A DNA stretch of 64,000 bases from Oceanospirillum linum (GCF_900182785.1 NZ_FXTS01000001.1:696122-760121), one strand, 5' to 3'; counted from the stretch's first letter, positions 25,755-35,726 are shown. The notes: a model not told the origin generated them from the sequence alone. A program made the numbers and translations.

Positions 25755-27911
25755 TTATCGTGCGCTTTTGGCATAATGCTTCAGCACTCCGGGAATATCC
25801 AGAATCAAAGCAATACGACCGTCACCAGTAATTGTGGCACCCGCCATACCCGGAGTTCCGTGCAGCATCTCACCCAGGGGCTTAATAACAACCTCTTCCT
25901 GGCCAATTAACTGATCAACAACAAACCCTACTTTCTGAGTACCGACAGACACAACAACAACATGGGCGTTTTTAAGTTCACGACTTACATCAGAACCCTG
26001 AACTAACCATTCTTTCAGGTAGAACAGAGGTAACGTTTTTTCACGGATAACCAAAACTTCCTGGCCATCAACAATGTTAGCGCGCGAGATATCAAGCTGA
26101 AAAATCTCATTCACATTAACCAGCGGCAGAGCAAAGGTCTGCTGCCCCAGCATAACCATAAGAGTCGGCATAATTGCCAATGTCAGGGGCACCTTAATAA
26201 TAATCTTGGAGCCCTTGCCCTCTTCTGACCAGACATTGATAGTGCCGTTTAGCTGTGAAATTTTGGTTTTCACAACATCCATACCAACCCCACGACCAGA
26301 TACATCTGATATCTCTTCTTTAGTAGAGAGACCAGCGGCAAAAATCAGGTTAAAAGCTTCCTGATCCGTAAGGCGGTCTGCAGCGTCTTGGTCCAGCCGG
26401 CCTTTTTCTACAGCTTTGTTACGAAGTACCTGAGGATTCATACCGGCACCATCATCACTGATAGTGAGCAAAATATGATCCCCTTCCTGTTCTGCAGATA
26501 AGACAACTTCGCCAACACGTGGCTTGCCTTTCTGTTCACGGTCATCAGGATTCTCAATACCATGATCCACCGCATTACGTACCAAGTGAATCAGGGGATC
26601 AGCAAGTGCCTCAACAAGGTTTTTATCAAGATCTGTATCTTCACCTATCAGTCGAAGATTAATCTCTTTCTTCAGTTTACGCGACAGGTCACGTACAACC
26701 CTTGGAAAGCGACCAAACACTTTCTTGATCGGCTGCATACGTGTCTTCATCACCGAGGTCTGAAGATCAGCTGTCACAACATCAAGGTTGGAAACTGCCT
26801 TGGCAACTTCTGAGTCAGAGCTTTGACCACCAAGACGAACCAGGCGATTTCGTACCAATACGAGTTCACCGACCATATTCATAATATCGTCAAGCCGACT
26901 TGTATCGACACGAACTGTGGTTTCTGCAGCAGGCGCAGTTTCTTTCTTAGGTGCGACTTTTTTCTCTGCAGCTGGTGCGGGCGGCTTTGCCGGTGCTGCA
27001 GGTTTTGGTGCTGCCGCAACTTTCTTCGGAGCTTGCTCGGCGCTTTTCTCAGGCTTTTTAGCGCCATCCTTGCTTAAATCCGGCTGAGTAGGGGAGCTAC
27101 TTTTGCCATGTAACTGATCAAGCAGGGCTTCAAATTCATCATCGGTGATAAGGTCATCACCACCTGCTGCGACAGGCGCTTCAGGTTTAGATTCTTCAAC
27201 TGCCGGAGCCGGCGGCTTTCCTGACCCGTGTAACTGGTCTAAAAGCGCCTCAAACTCATCTTCTGTGATATCGTCACCGCCAGAGGCAGTATCAGCCAAA
27301 GGCGCTTTAGGCTCTGCTGGTGTGCTATCCGCTACTGGCGAAGCAGCAGTCGGAGCCCCACCGTCATGCAGTGCATCAAGAAGAGATTCAAATTCAGCAT
27401 CAGTAATGTCACCTTCCGCATCCTGAACAGCAGATATTGGTGGCTCCACAGGCTGGGCTGGTTCAGGCTCGGGCTCAGAGACAGCCGCTTCAACTTCAGG
27501 AGCGGCGTCTTCAGTTTCCGCCTCAGGCTTAGCAAAGAACTCCAACTGTAAAATCAGTTCAGGATCAGCGTTCTCTGGCATCTGGCCTGCACGGACTTCG
27601 TCAAACATTTCATTAACGGTATCCAGTGCACTAAGCACAGTATCCATCAATTCAGGTGTCACCGTCCGCTGATGCTTTCTTAAAGTATCAAAAACGTTTT
27701 CCGCAACGTGGCAACAATCAACCAAGGGTGTGAGCTGGAGGAAACCCGCACCACCTTTGACGGTATGAAACCCCCGAAAAATGGCATTCAGGAGATCAGG
27801 ATCGTCAGGAGACTGCTCCAGATCGACTAACTGCTCGGATAGCAACTCTAGGATTTCGCCAGCTTCAATTAAGAAATCCTGCAAAATATCCTGATCGACT
27901 TCAAAGCTCAT
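25755..27911 (-). CDS. cheA: Chemotaxis histidine kinase CheA
   Basis: Autokinase that passes phosphate to CheY and CheB. The P1 domain carries FHTVKGGAGF with the phospho-acceptor His49. A long Ala/Pro/Lys-rich linker (about 130-330) contains three copies of an (I)TxxEFExLLDxLH motif at about 167-182, 212-229 and 251-269. The dimerisation region, the ATPase with NAVDHGIE, DDGAGM and GRGVGMDVV, and a CheW-like P5 domain follow. No separate P2 domain is obvious; the repeated motif sits where one would be expected. The protein is 718 residues. Confidence 0.97.
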   Translation of the reverse strand: MSFEVDQDILQDFLIEAGEILELLSEQLVDLEQSPDDPDLLNAIFRGFHTVKGGAGFLQLTPLVDCCHVAENVFDTLRKHQRTVTPELMDTVLSALDTVNEMFDEVRAGQMPENADPELILQLEFFAKPEAETEDAAPEVEAAVSEPEPEPAQPVEPPISAVQDAEGDITDAEFESLLDALHDGGAPTAASPVADSTPAEPKAPLADTASGGDDITEDEFEALLDQLHGSGKPPAPAVEESKPEAPVAAGGDDLITDDEFEALLDQLHGKSSSPTQPDLSKDGAKKPEKSAEQAPKKVAAAPKPAAPAKPPAPAAEKKVAPKKETAPAAETTVRVDTSRLDDIMNMVGELVLVRNRLVRLGGQSSDSEVAKAVSNLDVVTADLQTSVMKTRMQPIKKVFGRFPRVVRDLSRKLKKEINLRLIGEDTDLDKNLVEALADPLIHLVRNAVDHGIENPDDREQKGKPRVGEVVLSAEQEGDHILLTISDDGAGMNPQVLRNKAVEKGRLDQDAADRLTDQEAFNLIFAAGLSTKEEISDVSGRGVGMDVVKTKISQLNGTINVWSEEGKGSKIIIKVPLTLAIMPTLMVMLGQQTFALPLVNVNEIFQLDISRANIVDGQEVLVIREKTLPLFYLKEWLVQGSDVSRELKNAHVVVVSVGTQKVGFVVDQLIGQEEVVIKPLGEMLHGTPGMAGATITGDGRIALILDIPGVLKHYAKSAR

Positions 27912-27923
27912 CCATACTTCTCC

Positions 27924-28712
27924 TTAAAAGCCGAGACTCGACAGCAGGTCATCAACTTCATCCTGCCCGGAAACAACATCTTTCCGCTGTTCTGCATTAA
28001 TAATCGGCCCTTCAGGAGCATGTGCTTCCTCAGTAATCCGATCACTCGTGTCACGCTGAATACCGGTAATCTGATCAACCTGGCCTGCCATGCAAACCAA
28101 ATTCACAAGATTTTCTTCTATTTCCTGCACAAGGGTGATGACTTTAATAAGCACCTGACCTGTCAGATCCTGATACCCCTGAGCCAGAAGAATATCGTTA
28201 AAGTTAGAAGATAAAGTACCTGCCTGGTCTTCCGCTTCCTTCAGAAAATCATCGATCTTACGGTACAGACCTCGAAATTCATCAGGTTTCATCTCTCTCC
28301 TGACAAGTCGCGCCCAGTCCTTGCGTAGCGAAGAAGCCTGTTCGCTTAATCGCTCCGCAACCGGGGCGCTTTCATCAACCTTGTCCATTGTTTGATTCGC
28401 GGCATCCTGAGTCATTCTGATGACGTAATTCAGACGGTCCGTCGCATTTGCCATTTGTGACATTTTTTCAGAAGCAGGATTTCCAGCACCAACATCAATG
28501 TGGAAGTTAGTAATAGCATCATGTAAAGCACGAGTCAGACGACCCACTTCCAGGTACAAATTTCTGTTTCGTTCGTCATTAATCCGCTGGATCAGATTCA
28601 CGGCGTCACTAAGCTGACCGCTTTCCACTTTCTCCAGAAGCTCAGAAGTACTTTCTTTCAGTATCTGTTCGAACTCACTAACTTGTTCTTCACCTGGGCT
28701 TTTCAGAGCCAT
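27924..28712 (-). CDS. cheZ: Chemotaxis phosphatase CheZ
   Basis: Removes phosphate from CheY-P to end the switching signal. The 262-residue, helical protein contains the active-site helix LSSNFNDILLAQGYQDLTGQVL with the catalytic Asp and Gln region (DLTGQ). Its C-terminal tail EVDDLLSSLGF is the CheY-binding peptide typical of the family. It lies between cheA and cheY. Confidence 0.96.
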   Translation of the reverse strand: MALKSPGEEQVSEFEQILKESTSELLEKVESGQLSDAVNLIQRINDERNRNLYLEVGRLTRALHDAITNFHIDVGAGNPASEKMSQMANATDRLNYVIRMTQDAANQTMDKVDESAPVAERLSEQASSLRKDWARLVRREMKPDEFRGLYRKIDDFLKEAEDQAGTLSSNFNDILLAQGYQDLTGQVLIKVITLVQEIEENLVNLVCMAGQVDQITGIQRDTSDRITEEAHAPEGPIINAEQRKDVVSGQDEVDDLLSSLGF

Positions 28713-28767
28713 ATCCTGAAACCTTCTTCGTAATAAATGTCTTTTCTGGCCGCGTCAAAACAATAGT

Positions 28768-29169
28768 TTACTGCTGCTCAATGCGCTCAAAAATTTTCTC
28801 AATCTTTTCCTTGAGAACAGCTGCAGTAAACGGTTTAACAATATAACCATTAACCCCAGCCTGAGCGGCAGCAACAATCTGCTCACGTTTTGCTTCCGCT
28901 GTAACCATGAGAATAGGCAGATCTTTTAGTTTAGGATCAGCACGACAAGTCTTGAGCAGGTCGAAACCTGTCATACCCGGCATATTCCAATCCGTCACCA
29001 AAAAATCAAAGTTGCCCGTTTCCAACAAAGGAATAGCGGTCAGACCATCATCTGCTTCATGCGTATTAGTAAAACCTAAGTCACGAAGCAGGTTTTTGAC
29101 AATCCGTCTCATGGTGGAAAAATCATCCACAATGAGAATTTTCATATTCTTATCCAAGGCAACCTCCAC
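28768..29169 (-). CDS. cheY: Chemotaxis response regulator CheY
   Basis: Diffusible single-domain receiver that binds FliM/FliN when phosphorylated and switches flagellar rotation. Visible are MKILIVDDFSTMRR, the phospho-acceptor Asp in FLVTDWNMPGM, the switch Thr in LMVTAEAKRE and the Lys in YIVKPFTA. The start is ambiguous. GTG at 29169 gives an N-terminus like Vibrio CheY3, while TTG at 29157 is 5 bases from a GGAGG sequence, and ATG at 29145 is also possible. Confidence 0.96.
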   Translation of the reverse strand: MEVALDKNMKILIVDDFSTMRRIVKNLLRDLGFTNTHEADDGLTAIPLLETGNFDFLVTDWNMPGMTGFDLLKTCRADPKLKDLPILMVTAEAKREQIVAAAQAGVNGYIVKPFTAAVLKEKIEKIFERIEQQ

Positions 29170-29231
29170 TCACCCAATTTGCCACTACTAGAATACTACA
29201 ATTATTCATTTATCAAATATATATAATGTGA

Positions 29232-29960
29232 TTACTTCCACTCAGATAATCTTGATCTGAGCCGTAATGCAGCCTGACTGTGTATCTGGCTGACTCTTGA
29301 CTCACTTACATTCAGGACTACCCCAATTTCTTTAAGGTTGAGCCCTTCTGTGTAATACAGCGCCAAAACCATTTGCTCCCGCTCTGGCAGCCCTGCTATA
29401 GCTTCTGCAAGCGCCTCCTGAAACGCACCACCTTCTACGGCAGCTTCAGGTATCGGGGAACTCTCATCCGGTAACTCAAAACTATTGTCTTCGTTACCTG
29501 TAATTTCATCAAAACTAAACAGCTTAGTCCCTGCAGTGTCCTGTATATAGTGATTATACTCTTCAACAGTAACGCCCATCTCTGCAGCGATCTCGTGATC
29601 TCTGGCATCTCTGCCTGTTCTGATCTCAACTTGTTTAATTGCATCTGTTACACGGCGACTATTCCGATGCACTGAACGGGGAGCCCAGTCATACCGGCGA
29701 ACCTCATCCAGCATCGCACCACGAATCCGTATCGACGCATAGGTTTCAAAGCTGGCACCCTTCGAGTCATCGAATTTCTGCGACGCTTCGATCAAACCAA
29801 TCATCCCGGCCTGAATAAGATCATCAAGCATTACAGTCTGGGGTAATCGCCCCAGAAGATGCTGGGCAACTTTTTTAACCAGGGGTGCATACTTATCCAC
29901 TAAGTCGCTTGCTACCACTTTACCCGCATAGTACGTACCCGAACTCATCACCAAAGCCAT
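29232..29960 (-). CDS. fliA: Flagellar sigma factor FliA (sigma-28)
   Basis: Directs RNA polymerase to late flagellar promoters. It has region 2 (LDDLIQAGMIGLIEASQKFD..., ASFETYASIRIRGAMLDEVRRYDW), region 3 and region 4 (LPEREQMVLALYYTEGLNLKEIGVVLNVSESRVSQIHSQA). I choose the ATG at 29960 (242 residues) because a clear AGGAGG lies 8 bases upstream and the length fits the family. The open frame continues to 30125 but only as overlap with flhF. A matching sigma-28 promoter is present upstream of flaG. It follows flhF directly, with no flhG between. Confidence 0.96.
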   Translation of the reverse strand: MALVMSSGTYYAGKVVASDLVDKYAPLVKKVAQHLLGRLPQTVMLDDLIQAGMIGLIEASQKFDDSKGASFETYASIRIRGAMLDEVRRYDWAPRSVHRNSRRVTDAIKQVEIRTGRDARDHEIAAEMGVTVEEYNHYIQDTAGTKLFSFDEITGNEDNSFELPDESSPIPEAAVEGGAFQEALAEAIAGLPEREQMVLALYYTEGLNLKEIGVVLNVSESRVSQIHSQAALRLRSRLSEWK

Positions 29961-29979
29961 AGATAGTGACCTCCTGCCT

Positions 29980-31248
29980 CTATCGGTCTGGGGCTTCGTT
30001 AGTCTCAGCCCTCTCCAGCAGCTCAAGAGCTTTACTGAGCAAGGCACCTGAATCACCAACACGAAGGTCATCAGGTATTTTCTGCCCACTTGACAGGTAA
30101 GCGAGAGGCAAGCGGTTATCGGCAATAAGGCTGATCACCTCCCCGCCGCTACTTGCTTCATCCAGCTTCGTAACCACACAGCCATTTAGCCCATGATTTC
30201 TATAGGTGTCATATGTAGCCTGTAGCACCTGCTGCTGGCTGGTCGCACTAAAAACCAAATATTTGCGAATACGCACAGACGCAGTTTCCAGCAGTGAAAA
30301 CTGCTCCTGCATATTTGGATCCTTAACACTCAGGCCTGCAGTATCAATCAGCACCAGCGCCTTACTTTTAAGGGACTTAAGCGTAGCATCAAGTGTGTTT
30401 TTCTCGTCGACAACTCTTACAGGGACACCCAAAATACGACCAAAAGTGCGTAACTGTTCATACGCTGCAACCCGATAACAATCTGTAGTAACAAGTGCCA
30501 GGCTGTCAGGCCCATATTTTAAAACATATCGCGCTGCAAGCTTACCAATTGTTGTTGTCTTACCAACACCCGTGGGCCCCATCAAAGCAACAATCCCGCC
30601 CTGGTCGACAACATCAGACCCTGTCGTAAGGATTCCAGCCCGAACCTGCTCAACAGCTTCATCCCAAGCTGATGAAAACTCAGCATCTTCCGAAAGATCA
30701 GCACCCTCAACAATTCGCGCAGAGAAGTGCTCGGAGAGCCCCATCCTTCTGAGGCGTTTATACATCATGGCCTCAACCGGTTTACGCTCTGCTATTGAGT
30801 CTTTCATCTGCTCGCGAAGAAGCTCGCGCAGCCCCTGAATTTCTGACTGCATCGCTCTCATCGCGGCATCTTCAGGGCTTTGACGCCGGGTTTTAGGTTC
30901 AAGTGTATCAACCAAAGCTTCAGCCTGATCAAACTGGCGCTCTTTTGCTTTAGCCTGGAAAGCATTCTCAAGGCGCTCCGGGCTTTGCCCTCCGCTAGCA
31001 CTCTCAATAACATCTTTCGCTTTAGCTAGCGCACCTGCCAATGAATCTGTCAGCGCATCACTGTTTTCCGGATCAATACGCTCACTTGGCTCACGTAGAA
31101 TACTGGCGTCGTAATCGACAGCCGTTACAATCTCAACACCACCAGCTACTTTGTTATTCGACAGAATAGCGGCGTCAGCACCGAATTCATCACGCACCAA
31201 CTTCATGGCTTGACGCATATCAGGAGCAAAGAAACGTTTAACCTTCAT
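29980..31248 (-). CDS. flhF: Flagellar GTPase FlhF
   Basis: SRP-type GTPase that sets the polar site of flagellum assembly. The 422-residue protein has the N-terminal MKVKRFFAPDMRQAMKLVRDEFG, a variable middle, and an NG domain with P-loop GPTGVGKTTTIGKLAARY and later motifs VLIDTAGL and TKLDEASSGG. Its stop is 20 bases from the fliA start. In most polar-flagellated gammaproteobacteria flhG (fleN), whose product stimulates this GTPase and limits flagellar number, would sit in that gap; it is not here. Confidence 0.96.
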   Translation of the reverse strand: MKVKRFFAPDMRQAMKLVRDEFGADAAILSNNKVAGGVEIVTAVDYDASILREPSERIDPENSDALTDSLAGALAKAKDVIESASGGQSPERLENAFQAKAKERQFDQAEALVDTLEPKTRRQSPEDAAMRAMQSEIQGLRELLREQMKDSIAERKPVEAMMYKRLRRMGLSEHFSARIVEGADLSEDAEFSSAWDEAVEQVRAGILTTGSDVVDQGGIVALMGPTGVGKTTTIGKLAARYVLKYGPDSLALVTTDCYRVAAYEQLRTFGRILGVPVRVVDEKNTLDATLKSLKSKALVLIDTAGLSVKDPNMQEQFSLLETASVRIRKYLVFSATSQQQVLQATYDTYRNHGLNGCVVTKLDEASSGGEVISLIADNRLPLAYLSSGQKIPDDLRVGDSGALLSKALELLERAETNEAPDR

Positions 31249-31313
31249 AAATCCCCGTATCCTTCGTTATTCTCGTAGCCATGGAGCATATCCCAACCAC
31301 ATAAAAGACAAGT

Positions 31314-33431
31314 TTATTGCTGTCCTACAGTAGCGACAATAGTGATCTGTTTATTATCAGGAATTTCCTGATATGAAAGAACATGAACAGATTGGGCACT
31401 GTATCGGACAAATCTGGCAAGGACTTGCCGTATCGGTGCAGCCACTACTAATACCGCTGGATTACCCATCATCTCTTGTTGCTGTGATACCTCAGCCAGC
31501 GATTGCTGCAACCTTTCAGCCATTGCCGGCTCCAGAATCAGATTATCATCAACATTTGATTGCGCTGCCTGCTGCACTGACTGAAGCAAAATCTGTTCCA
31601 ACTGCGGTTCAAGAGTAATAACAGGGAGATCAGTACTAGGCCCGCAAATAGACTGAACAATAGACCGGGATAAGGCTATACGAACAGCAGAAGTCATCTG
31701 CCCAATATCCCGGGTTGACTGAGCCGTCTCAATCAATGACTGCGCAATTGTCCTGAAATCCCGGATAGAAACACTTTCCTGTAACAAGCTCTGAATAATT
31801 TTCAGTAACTGATTCAAACTAACGCAATCCGGCACAAGCTGTTCCGCAAGTTTCGGAGAATGACTGGAAAGCGCATCCATCAGATGCTGAATATCATCAT
31901 GCCCAATTAACTCATGGGCATAATTCTGCATAATCTGATTCAACTGAGTTGCAATAACGGTACTAGAATCAACAACCGTATACCCTAAAGCCTGAGCCTC
32001 ATCTCGCTCCTGAGCCTCAACCCAGACCGCATCCAAACCAAAGGCAGGATCTTTACCTTCAATACCCGAGATTTCCCCAAAAACCTGACCGGGATTAATA
32101 GCCATCTCACGATCGGGATAGACCTCAGCCTCGGCAACGACAACGCCTTTCAGCAGAATACGGTAAATTGTCGGAGAAAGCTCCAAATTATCCCGAATAT
32201 GAACAGATGGCACCAGGAACCCCAGCTCCTGAGATAATTTTTTACGAATACCCTTAATACGCCCTAACAGCTGCCCCCCCTGGTTCTTATCCACCAGAGG
32301 AATTAGGCGGTAACCCACTTCAAGACCTAAAAGGTCTATCATAGGAACATCACTCCAACCCAGCTCTTTCTGATTAACAGCCGCTTCATCGGGCAAAGGC
32401 ATATCTGGAGCCTTTTGCTTAGAAGCAAGCTCATAGGCAACTTTTTTCTCAGTATAATACTTAATCCCATACGCCCCTAAGCCAGCTGCTGCTGCCAGCC
32501 CCAGGAATGCAAGGTGTGGCATACCGGGAATAATACCCATCAACGTCAAAATAATAGCGGTAACCGTCAGGGCCTGAGGCGTAGCAAACATCTGCCCACC
32601 AACCTGCTGCCCGATACTCTGATCACTATTGACACGCGTCACCATAATAGCAGCCGCCACAGAGAGCAGCAGTGACGGAATTTGAGCAACCAGACCATCA
32701 CCAATGGTCAGAAGCACATACTTCTCAAGCGCGTCAGAGAACTCAAGATCATGCTGCATCATACCGATGCCTAAACCACCGATTACGTTAATAACCAGAA
32801 TTAAAATACCTGCAACAGCATCACCACGGACGAACTTACTGGCACCATCCATTGCACCATAAAAGTCAGCTTCATTGGCAACATCTGCTCGCCGCTGCTT
32901 TGCCTCTTCCTGATTAATCAGACCTGCATTCAAATCTGCATCAATTGCCATCTGTTTACCCGGCATCGCGTCCAGAGTGAAACGGGCGCTCACTTCCGAA
33001 ATACGTCCAGCACCTTTGGTGATTACCACAAAGTTAATAATCATCAGGATAAGGAATACCACAAGACCAACAACATAATTGCCGCCAATCAGAACAGCCC
33101 CAAAAGCTTCAATCACCTTACCAGCAGCGTCACCGCCTTCATGACCATTAAGCAGGACAATACGTGTGGATGCCACATTCAATGCCAACCTTAAAAGAGT
33201 GGCGACCAAAAGAATGGTGGGGAAAACGGCAAAATCTAATGGCCGTAAAGAATAAACAGCCACTAAAAGAATAATAATTGATAGGGCAATATTAAAAGTA
33301 AACAACATGTCCAGCAAAAGTACCGGAACAGGAAGTGTCATCATCCCAAGCAACACAAGGATAAGTACGGGAATCCCTAGTCCCGTCAACGGCAAGCTTT
33401 TCAACCTGTCTATTATTTGAGTACGTTCCAT
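31314..33431 (-). CDS. flhA: Flagellar export gate protein FlhA
   Basis: Core membrane component of the flagellar type III export gate, using the proton motive force. The 705-residue protein has about eight N-terminal hydrophobic segments with the conserved cytoplasmic loop RISEVSARFTLDAMPGKQMAIDADLNAGLI. A large cytoplasmic domain (about 350-700) that docks chaperone-substrate complexes follows. It lies between flhB and flhF in the usual order. Confidence 0.98.
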   Translation of the reverse strand: MERTQIIDRLKSLPLTGLGIPVLILVLLGMMTLPVPVLLLDMLFTFNIALSIIILLVAVYSLRPLDFAVFPTILLVATLLRLALNVASTRIVLLNGHEGGDAAGKVIEAFGAVLIGGNYVVGLVVFLILMIINFVVITKGAGRISEVSARFTLDAMPGKQMAIDADLNAGLINQEEAKQRRADVANEADFYGAMDGASKFVRGDAVAGILILVINVIGGLGIGMMQHDLEFSDALEKYVLLTIGDGLVAQIPSLLLSVAAAIMVTRVNSDQSIGQQVGGQMFATPQALTVTAIILTLMGIIPGMPHLAFLGLAAAAGLGAYGIKYYTEKKVAYELASKQKAPDMPLPDEAAVNQKELGWSDVPMIDLLGLEVGYRLIPLVDKNQGGQLLGRIKGIRKKLSQELGFLVPSVHIRDNLELSPTIYRILLKGVVVAEAEVYPDREMAINPGQVFGEISGIEGKDPAFGLDAVWVEAQERDEAQALGYTVVDSSTVIATQLNQIMQNYAHELIGHDDIQHLMDALSSHSPKLAEQLVPDCVSLNQLLKIIQSLLQESVSIRDFRTIAQSLIETAQSTRDIGQMTSAVRIALSRSIVQSICGPSTDLPVITLEPQLEQILLQSVQQAAQSNVDDNLILEPAMAERLQQSLAEVSQQQEMMGNPAVLVVAAPIRQVLARFVRYSAQSVHVLSYQEIPDNKQITIVATVGQQ

Positions 33432-33529
33432 TATTGCCCTTGTCTGCTGGCATTCTACAATTAAAATTTTTGGCTATGCTACCAACAATACTATAACAGT
33501 CAAAGCGTTAAGCAACTGCTTAAATTTCT

Positions 33530-34666
33530 TTACTTTTTGTACTCAGAAGGTATCTCAGGAGATGGAGCCTTTCCGGGATGACCCGCTTTACCACTCTTAG
33601 ACTGTTTTAATTGGTAAACATAGGCCAATACCTGGGCAACAGCCATATAAAGTCCTTCGGGTATAACATCGCCAATTTCTGTACTGTAATAAATCGCCCG
33701 TGAAAGAGGTGGGATTTGTAACACAGGTATGTCATTTGCCTCTGCTATCTCACGAATCTTCATTGCTAGCTCATCCCCACCTTTGGCCAACAACTCCGGT
33801 GCCCCTATTTCACCTGCATCATCGTATTTTAAAGCAACCGCGTAGTGAGTTGGGTTGGTAATAATAACATCAGCCTGCGGCACATCTGACATCATCCTTC
33901 GGTTTGCCATCTCCCGTTGCAACTGCCGGATTCGGCCTTTCACCTCAGGTTTACCTTCTGTATTCTTCATCTCATCTTTAACTTCCTGCAACGTCATCCT
34001 CATCTTCTCGTTGTACTGATGAAGCTGAAAAGGAACGTCAATAAGAACGATCAGAATTAACGAAGAACTCACCCAGATAGCAACCCATGCCAAAATTTCA
34101 ACCATCCTGCCAAAGGCGTACTCAGGTGCCATCCAGGCCAGATAAGGTAACTCCATTCGATAAGCTAAAAAAACAAGAACCGCTGAAACGCCAACAACGG
34201 AGACCTTAGCAATTGACTTAAAAAGCTCAACCAGAGAGTTGAGTGAAAATAGGCGCTTAATGCCCTCGATAGGGTTCAGGCGACTAAATTTGGGAGCCAG
34301 AGCCTTGGTACTGAAGTTCCACCCCCCCAAAGAGATGGGTGCAATAAGCGTCGCCAGAACCAGTACAGCCATTGTAGGCAACATACCCATCAAACTTTCT
34401 TTAGCAGAATGCGTCAGATGACGAAACATCCCCTGAGTATCAAACAGATCGACTCTGTCAATAGAAAAATTATACCGAAACACATCTTTTAATGCTTCAG
34501 CAATAATAGGCCCCAGTGTTAGCAAAGCAGCCGCTGCAACAAGTGTCAGCAGCATCGTATTCAGGTCTTTTGATCGGGGTACATCCCCTTTCTCGCGAGC
34601 CTCCTGAATTCGTTTGGGGGTGGGGTCTTCTGTTTTTTCCTGTCCGTCTTCGTTCTCTTTTGCCAT
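33530..34666 (-). CDS. flhB: Flagellar export switch protein FlhB
   Basis: Membrane export component whose cytoplasmic domain self-cleaves and changes substrate specificity from hook to filament proteins. The 378-residue protein has four hydrophobic segments and the autocleavage motif Asn-Pro-Thr-His at residues 271-274, followed by YAVALKYDD. It overlaps fliR by one base. A separate gene at 21201-21560 encodes only the equivalent of the cleaved C-terminal piece. Confidence 0.98.
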   Translation of the reverse strand: MAKENEDGQEKTEDPTPKRIQEAREKGDVPRSKDLNTMLLTLVAAAALLTLGPIIAEALKDVFRYNFSIDRVDLFDTQGMFRHLTHSAKESLMGMLPTMAVLVLATLIAPISLGGWNFSTKALAPKFSRLNPIEGIKRLFSLNSLVELFKSIAKVSVVGVSAVLVFLAYRMELPYLAWMAPEYAFGRMVEILAWVAIWVSSSLILIVLIDVPFQLHQYNEKMRMTLQEVKDEMKNTEGKPEVKGRIRQLQREMANRRMMSDVPQADVIITNPTHYAVALKYDDAGEIGAPELLAKGGDELAMKIREIAEANDIPVLQIPPLSRAIYYSTEIGDVIPEGLYMAVAQVLAYVYQLKQSKSGKAGHPGKAPSPEIPSEYKK

Positions 34667-35451
34667 CAGGCCCTCGACTCTATCCAGTCGTTAAGAAACG
34701 ATAATCCAAATTCAAAGACATTCTCAAAATGAGGCGTCAATGTTGTCAGTCCTATCCAGGCAATCAGCAGGCTAAACGTCATCATAAACGGAAAACCTAA
34801 TGAGAAAATATTCAACTGAGGTGCGGCTCTGGTCACAATACCCAACCCGGCCTGAACCATAAGCAACGCCGTCACGCCGGGTATAACAATCAGAAATGCG
34901 GAAGCAAACATCCATCCCCCCAGGTTGACTAACGCCCAGAAAAACTCCCGATCGATGCCAGAAAAACCGATGGGTATCATACGAAAGCTATCTGCCAGAA
35001 TCTGAATTAGTGCCAAATGACCATTCATTGTGACAAAAAGCAAATTCGCCCCAATGACAAGAAATTGGGCAACAACAGTCGTATTTACCCCATTAGCCGG
35101 ATCGGCCATAGAGGCGAAGCCAAGGCCTGCTTGCATTGCATACATCTGCCCTGCCAGTGCAAAAACCTGGTAAACAACCTGAACAACAAAACCAAAAGCA
35201 ACACCAACCAAAACCTGCTGTGCGATCACCAAAAACGCCTCAAGAGAAATCAGATCAATCTGAGGGACATCCGGCACCATAGGTAAGATAGCCAGGGTTA
35301 CGACCAGTGAAAGAAGCAGACGGATATTAGAAGGTAAGGTCTGAGAGCCGATCAGAGGCACAGCCATGAAAAAACCGGCCACACGAAAAAAAGGCCAAAG
35401 AAAACCAGCCACCCACTGCACGATCATTGCATCCGTGATCTGAGCTGGCAT
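34666..35451 (-). CDS. fliR: Flagellar export gate protein FliR
   Basis: Membrane protein of the FliPQR export channel. The 261-residue hydrophobic protein contains QAGLGFASMADPANG and the C-terminal TLLIAWIGLTTL-like helices typical of the family. It overlaps flhB by one base and begins 3 bases after fliQ. Confidence 0.96.
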   Translation of the reverse strand: MPAQITDAMIVQWVAGFLWPFFRVAGFFMAVPLIGSQTLPSNIRLLLSLVVTLAILPMVPDVPQIDLISLEAFLVIAQQVLVGVAFGFVVQVVYQVFALAGQMYAMQAGLGFASMADPANGVNTTVVAQFLVIGANLLFVTMNGHLALIQILADSFRMIPIGFSGIDREFFWALVNLGGWMFASAFLIVIPGVTALLMVQAGLGIVTRAAPQLNIFSLGFPFMMTFSLLIAWIGLTTLTPHFENVFEFGLSFLNDWIESRA

Positions 35452-35454
35452 GAA

Positions 35455-35724
35455 TCAACCTATAAGAAAGGGAATATTGGCGTAAAGGCGCGTAGCAAAT
35501 TCAACCAAAGAACGCACCATCCAGGGACCAGCGATAACAATCGCAAGCAAGGTAGCAAACAAACGAGGCAGGAAGCTCAATGTCTGCTCGTTAATCTGGG
35601 TTGCCGCCTGAAACACACTGATAACAAGACCAACAAGTAAACTGGGAACAACCATGACAGCGACGATGAGCATAATCAGAAACATCGCTTCACGCAGAAT
35701 ATCAACAACAACGGAAGGAGTCAT
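35455..35724 (-). CDS. fliQ: Flagellar export gate protein FliQ
   Basis: An 89-residue, two-helix membrane protein of the FliPQR channel with the conserved loop QAATQINEQTLSFLPRL. It lies between fliR and fliP with gaps of only 2-3 bases. Confidence 0.97.
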   Translation of the reverse strand: MTPSVVVDILREAMFLIMLIVAVMVVPSLLVGLVISVFQAATQINEQTLSFLPRLFATLLAIVIAGPWMVRSLVEFATRLYANIPFLIG

Positions 35725-35726
35725 AG

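Noticed and set aside
29170..29231. Possible promoter for cheY in the AT-rich fliA-cheY gap
   Set aside because: TTGATA and TATTCT on the minus strand are spaced only 15 bases apart and match poorly; AT-richness alone is not enough.
29961..30125. N-terminal extension of FliA by 55 residues
   Set aside because: It lies within flhF, has no family similarity, and an excellent ribosome site directly precedes the internal ATG at 29960.
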